Positions 4,881 to 8,987 of a DNA stretch of 8,987 nt are shown piece by piece. Positions within the stretch are counted from its first letter, which is position 1; the number at the start of each line of letters is the position of its first letter. Source of the DNA: Euryarchaeota archaeon UBA111. GTDB lineage: Archaea > Thermoplasmatota > Poseidoniia > Poseidoniales > Poseidoniaceae. Location: NCBI GenBank assembly GCA_002506025.1, contig DAWS01000105.1, positions 1 through 8,987 on the forward strand, given 5' to 3'. A program made the position numbers and the translations under genes. The notes beneath the pieces were generated by a model. The model saw only the letters and a list, made by a program, of their open reading frames with translations, did no database searches and had not been told where the DNA came from.

Positions 4881-7800
4881 TTACGTTCTATTCTTTTCCA
4901 GCCACATATGTCCGTAAGCGTTCCATTGTTCCATCGTCCATCCAGCGGGCAGTCCTGTTGCTGGTAATGGAGGTCCACTCTGAGCAACTTTACTGGTTGA
5001 TACAGGAGCCTGTGCAACGGGTTTCGGTAATGCCGGTGGCATACCTAGCGGGACCTGTCCTTTGGGAGGCATACCCAGTGGAGGGACACCTGCAGGCGGC
5101 ATCCCGAGGGGTGGTGTATTTACCGCTGGAGGCGGAGTAAACTGATCAGCCATAGATTTCGCAAGTGCTGCGGCGATTTCTTCTTTTGATACCTCTCCGC
5201 TGGTCATATCATCCTGCGACATTCCGATATCAAGCGCTTTCTCTCTCCGACTACCTGCGTCGGGTAATATTCCGTACGCATCGGCAGCAACCAACTGAGA
5301 GCCATCGTCCTCTACTGAACCAGAACTTCTGACTCTTCTAGATATAATTGCGGCAGCAACAACAAGCCCGCTTATTATCAAGACAGAGACATACCAAGGA
5401 ACTTGGTTGAATAGACCTTTATTGCCCTCTGCAGGAGATGATGATGCCTGCAGCACGAACCCAGTTATTACCTCATTATTTTCCGACAATACGATTCTTA
5501 AATCATAAGGTCCTCTATCAACACTAGGCTTAGGCGATAAAGATACTTTTATCGAGGCAGATTCGCCTGGACTCAGGTCTACTGATGATGGTGAGATATC
5601 TGGTCTCCAACCAGAGATTTCACTGCCTAAACTGTCTGTAACCACTGCAGTTAATTCTCCAGACAACTGAATATTGCCGTCATTACGAATTGTTATCGTT
5701 GTAGATTGGCTACTTTCCTTTGGTATCCCAATCAGAGGTTGTAGTATATCATCGCTCAAAGATATATTACCGTAAATGGATGGTAATACTTCGACATCGA
5801 GAAGGGCATTCTGCTCAACCTGCCGCTCACCATTTGTGGCGGTTACTGAAATGGAAATTTTGTATGCACTATCAGTAACTTCCTCGTTTAGTGGAGGTAT
5901 TAATCCCAGATTGACAATTTGAGATTGTTTTGGTTCAAGTTGCGTTACTGGGTTGGCGAAGCCCACAGTCCAACCATCAGGTGGAAGCGAGTATGACCAC
6001 TCTAGTTGAGCTACTGAATTTCCGGTATTAGTGATAATAAATTCTGTATATGAGTAATCTTCAGACAACTGGCAAATTACTTTGTCAGGCGTCTCTAATT
6101 CAATTGATAACTTGTCGACTATAACCAACCTTGTGTTATTAGTTACATAATCAAAATTTGAGACCTCTGCTTTGATGTTAAACAAATTGAAGTCACCCTC
6201 CAGTGATGATTCAGGTGAGGCAATAATAATCTGCACAACTTTATTTTGTCCTGCAGCAACTGTTACTGGGACTTGGTTACTGTAGAACAAGCCATCATAG
6301 ACAAGGTCTACATACCAACTTGGATTAGATGGCTGAACAATGACATCTAGACTTATATCGATATTACCCTCATTAATAACAAAATAATCTAACGTAATCT
6401 CCTCGCCACTATCAATTAGCACGTCATTAACCTGCAAATTTGTGCCAACATCCAAGCCAGATTTTTGCAAGTTCGTGGTGTAATCTGAGAGCTCTTCCAC
6501 TGCAATGCTCACAATTTGCGAATAATTCAAAGTTGGATCAGTAGATGATGTCACAAAACACTCTACAGTGTCTGTAAAGCCTGCAGCAGGGATTCCTTGG
6601 GAAACTGGTGGAACAAATATTCTGACTGGCATGGACAGGTAGTTACCAATATCCAGTGGCTCGAAATCCAAAGAGGAGGAATTTGAGTTGCCAAGCATTA
6701 TTTGCCAGAGGTTAATCGATGAGCAGGCGACGGAATATTGCGCCTCTGAGTTGCCGATATTTAGTGCAGATATAGCAAATGACGCAGAGTCTCCGGGCAG
6801 TGCTGATAATCCGGTTGTGCCGCTGACAACAATCTTGACATCATCAACCTCGTCAATAATAATCGTCAAGCGCACAGAATGCGAAACTGTTGGTTGAGTC
6901 TGATATGCGACCGTCACATCAACATAAAATGTGCCAGATCGAGCATACCTAGGGTTGTTGGGATCGTCTAAGTTTGAATTCAAATTTTCAAACTTTAGCG
7001 TAACTTCAATACTATCGCCTTGTTGACCTAATGGAGACAATTGGTAAGGTCCTGTTTGTGAAACACTCTTTTGCCAAGAATCCTCTGGCGAAATAAAGTA
7101 ATTGAACACCGGGTGTTGTTCCTGAACATTAGTGTAAGTCAGGGTTACCATTTCTGTCCCAGTACCTTCGTTTAGAATCGAAATTGGAATGTCGATGTCA
7201 GTTTGGTTACGAACATCAAATGACTTTATTGCGGCTTGTTGGCGTTCAGCATCAGTACTTGGTAGATTTCCTGAATCATCGAGCGGAACAACACGGACAC
7301 CTAGAGCTGTCACCTCGATATCAATCTCAAGAATATTGTTGTTAATACCTGAAGATTCATCATTCATTTCGTCCAAATCATTGTTGATATCTAAACTCAG
7401 TTTTAGCGTGTGCATCCCAGTATTTGCAAATGAGCGGGTGGTAATCTCAGTCTCAATACCGCTTGATGGAACGCCATTGGATTGTCCCTGCATCAATGTT
7501 GTTCCCTCTGTAATGTCTTCCAATTTCCAGTCAAAAGAACCTGCATCGGCCGTACCTTGATTCATCCAAGAAACTCTAACTGAAACCACATCATTTTGTA
7601 GAGGACTCTCAGAAGATAAGTAAATTGATTCAGGGAAGGCTAAGATATCAGGTCTTGAAACAAGAGTTGCATCACCAGTTATGACTATGCTGAAATCTTG
7701 ATTGACTCCGCCCCGATGCATGACTTGGACTAGCCACTGACCTGAGTTAGTAACGCTATTTGGCGCAATCCTTACCCTCTCTACATTGTTCAAAGAGTCT

Positions 7801-8987
7801 CCAACACCGCCGATAACCGAGTAGCCGGCATTGAAGTTATTACCCAGTATTTGATTGCCATCTGGGTCAATGAGCATTAAATCAAGGTCATTAACCAATT
7901 TTGCGTCTGTTTGAGGAGAGTTAGCGCTACCTGATTCATCATTCCAAGTCAGAGTGATGTCAAGACCACTGGCAGGGTCCAAATCTAGCTCATACAGTAA
8001 ACCGAACGAAGGTTGCAAGGTTTTCCCATCGTCGTAAAATGTTGATAATGAATTACCTTGATGACTTGGCAGTACCGTGTTTTGCAGGTTTAACTGGCCC
8101 CATCCCTCTTGATTATTAGGAATGTCTGGGGCACCGAGATCCTCAGCCCCATTGATCAATGCGGCTTTGATTAATGATGCAGACGGTGATTGTATCCCCA
8201 CCTGCTCACGCAGGAATTCTCGCGTTAATGCGGCCAATCCTCCAGCAACAGATGCAGATTGTGAGGTTCCAGACAGTGTCATGTAAAGTGGGTCACCATT
8301 AGCGTGACTCCCTGTTCCGCACTCAACGCCGCTTGGAGTCCGGGCTTCCTCTGCCCGCCCCGAACAAATTTCTATTCCAGGAGCGACAACATCGGGTTTG
8401 ATTCTTCCATCGGTTGTTGGCCCCGTCCTCGACACTGAATCGACGCTACCAGCTGGTGTGCTACCTTCACTACCAGTTGTGCTTACCCCAACAGACAGCA
8501 CATTCTTTGCTGTTGCAGGTGCTGTTACCGACGAAACACCAGTCCCATCCCAATCACCAACAGAAAATATGGGAAGAACTGTCCTCTCATCTTTGACAAA
8601 CTGATCTACAGACCTTGAGTCTGCAGTATATTCACCATAGTTGCCGTTCAAACCCCACGCATTGATAGCGATTCTAGCAGTTTTTTGTTTAGCATCTGCA
8701 AGCATATCATAGATAGAGCCCTGCCGACCAAAAACTCCAGTCGGGTCATGTTCTAGAGCATACATGGTTACTGAGGCGGCGGGTGCAATACCCCGAATAG
8801 ATGAATCCCCAGAACCATCGCCTATTGCTGTCAGAGTTACATGCGTTCCGTGGCCTCCGTTGGAATCAGCAGGCGATGTATCAAGCCCGAATTGTGTGTA
8901 GACAGCAGCAACACGGCCAGCGATGTCTGGATGGTCTCTGTCCAAACCTGTATCGGTTATGGCTAACATTTCACCAGAACCGTCTAA
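4881..8987 (-). CDS. Giant membrane-anchored S8 subtilisin-like protease (5' partial)
   Basis: At least 1368 codons. The frame is open to the right edge, so the signal peptide, propeptide and true start lie outside. The Met at 8969 sits within the catalytic Asp motif and is not the start. Counted from that Met, the catalytic residues are Asp6 (AITDTGLD), His40 (GGHGTHV) and Ser236 (SGTSQSAS). Position 139, where Asn normally forms the oxyanion hole, is Asp. TAPATAKN, DGRIKPDVVAPG and the β-domain with NDLDLMLIDPDG (~305-440) point to the KP-43-like subgroup. A CARDB-like domain (~441-556) and about five further Ig-like β-domains (~557-1172) follow. A membrane helix (~1192-1211) is followed by Arg-rich residues, so the last ~150 residues should be cytoplasmic. 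They contain Pro-rich repeats and end in a Trp-rich motif. Cys202/Cys217 and Cys749/Cys804 may form disulphides. The likely role is degradation or processing of proteins at the cell surface. Confidence 0.9.
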   Translation of the reverse strand, partial: LDGSGEMLAITDTGLDRDHPDIAGRVAAVYTQFGLDTSPADSNGGHGTHVTLTAIGDGSGDSSIRGIAPAASVTMYALEHDPTGVFGRQGSIYDMLADAKQKTARIAINAWGLNGNYGEYTADSRSVDQFVKDERTVLPIFSVGDWDGTGVSSVTAPATAKNVLSVGVSTTGSEGSTPAGSVDSVSRTGPTTDGRIKPDVVAPGIEICSGRAEEARTPSGVECGTGSHANGDPLYMTLSGTSQSASVAGGLAALTREFLREQVGIQSPSASLIKAALINGAEDLGAPDIPNNQEGWGQLNLQNTVLPSHQGNSLSTFYDDGKTLQPSFGLLYELDLDPASGLDITLTWNDESGSANSPQTDAKLVNDLDLMLIDPDGNQILGNNFNAGYSVIGGVGDSLNNVERVRIAPNSVTNSGQWLVQVMHRGGVNQDFSIVITGDATLVSRPDILAFPESIYLSSESPLQNDVVSVRVSWMNQGTADAGSFDWKLEDITEGTTLMQGQSNGVPSSGIETEITTRSFANTGMHTLKLSLDINNDLDEMNDESSGINNNILEIDIEVTALGVRVVPLDDSGNLPSTDAERQQAAIKSFDVRNQTDIDIPISILNEGTGTEMVTLTYTNVQEQHPVFNYFISPEDSWQKSVSQTGPYQLSPLGQQGDSIEVTLKFENLNSNLDDPNNPRYARSGTFYVDVTVAYQTQPTVSHSVRLTIIIDEVDDVKIVVSGTTGLSALPGDSASFAISALNIGNSEAQYSVACSSINLWQIMLGNSNSSSLDFEPLDIGNYLSMPVRIFVPPVSQGIPAAGFTDTVECFVTSSTDPTLNYSQIVSIAVEELSDYTTNLQKSGLDVGTNLQVNDVLIDSGEEITLDYFVINEGNIDISLDVIVQPSNPSWYVDLVYDGLFYSNQVPVTVAAGQNKVVQIIIASPESSLEGDFNLFNIKAEVSNFDYVTNNTRLVIVDKLSIELETPDKVICQLSEDYSYTEFIITNTGNSVAQLEWSYSLPPDGWTVGFANPVTQLEPKQSQIVNLGLIPPLNEEVTDSAYKISISVTATNGERQVEQNALLDVEVLPSIYGNISLSDDILQPLIGIPKESSQSTTITIRNDGNIQLSGELTAVVTDSLGSEISGWRPDISPSSVDLSPGESASIKVSLSPKPSVDRGPYDLRIVLSENNEVITGFVLQASSSPAEGNKGLFNQVPWYVSVLIISGLVVAAAIISRRVRSSGSVEDDGSQLVAADAYGILPDAGSRREKALDIGMSQDDMTSGEVSKEEIAAALAKSMADQFTPPPAVNTPPLGMPPAGVPPLGMPPKGQVPLGMPPALPKPVAQAPVSTSKVAQSGPPLPATGLPAGWTMEQWNAYGHMWLEKNRT
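5025..5114 (-). repeat. Three tandem 30-bp units encoding a 10-residue Pro-rich repeat
   Basis: Within the subtilase tail three consecutive 30-bp units encode PPLGMPPAGV, PPLGMPPKGQ and VPLGMPPALP. The core PLGMPP recurs exactly every 10 residues. Codons differ between units (for example ATGCCGCCT, ATGCCTCCC and ATGCCACCG). The protein repeat is therefore conserved more strictly than the DNA, which suggests selection on the peptide rather than recent slippage. Confidence 0.85.

Noticed and set aside
4958..5140. Plus-strand frame opposite the Pro-rich repeats
   Set aside because: It is a shadow of the 30-bp repeat region. It has no family resemblance and no start signal.
7189..7560. 123-codon plus-strand frame inside the subtilase gene
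   Set aside because: It is Ser-rich and low in complexity, lies opposite Ig-like domain codons, and has no promoter or recognisable domain.

Overview
The window looks like a chromosomal segment of an uncultivated euryarchaeon. The archaeal assignment rests on an archaeal-type 23S rRNA 5' end and on a Rpp21-type RNase P protein, a family found only in archaea and eukaryotes. The more specific guess, marine group II (Poseidoniales/Thalassarchaea), is an inference. It rests on the gene mix (bacterial-type adenylate kinase, P-protein-like antiporter, giant cell-surface subtilase with a proline-rich C-tail) and on a 23S gene with no 16S gene beside it. Every recognised gene lies on the minus strand, so transcription runs from high to low coordinates.

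In order of transcription: (1) 8987-4881, a very large secreted, membrane-anchored S8 subtilase, truncated at its N-terminus by the window edge. It has a KP-43-like catalytic domain, a row of Ig-like domains, one C-terminal membrane segment and a cytoplasmic proline-rich tail. (2) 4843-3599, a tight cluster of adenylate kinase, RNase P protein 4 (Rpp21) and a CRM/YhbY-type RNA-binding protein. The first junction is a 4-nt overlap and the second a 4-nt gap. (3) 3539-1809, an NhaD/ArsB/P-protein-type membrane antiporter with a TTG start. (4) 1740-454, a zinc-ribbon protein with a long acidic linker and C-terminal TPR-like helices, followed by an oligo-T terminator. (5) An apparent promoter near 331-370, a leader of about 130 nt, and the first ~199 nt of 23S rRNA running off the left edge.

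The clearest functional grouping is RNA-centred: Rpp21 (tRNA 5' maturation) and the CRM protein (probably ribosome assembly) are co-transcribed with adk. The 23S gene lies downstream and appears to be a separate unit.

The points most worth a second look are a textbook-like kink-turn hairpin in the 23S leader, an Asn-to-Asp change at the expected oxyanion position of the subtilase, and the subtilase's cytoplasmic tail (10-residue Pro-rich repeats ending in a Trp-rich motif). I found no CRISPR array, insertion sequence, tRNA or defence system.
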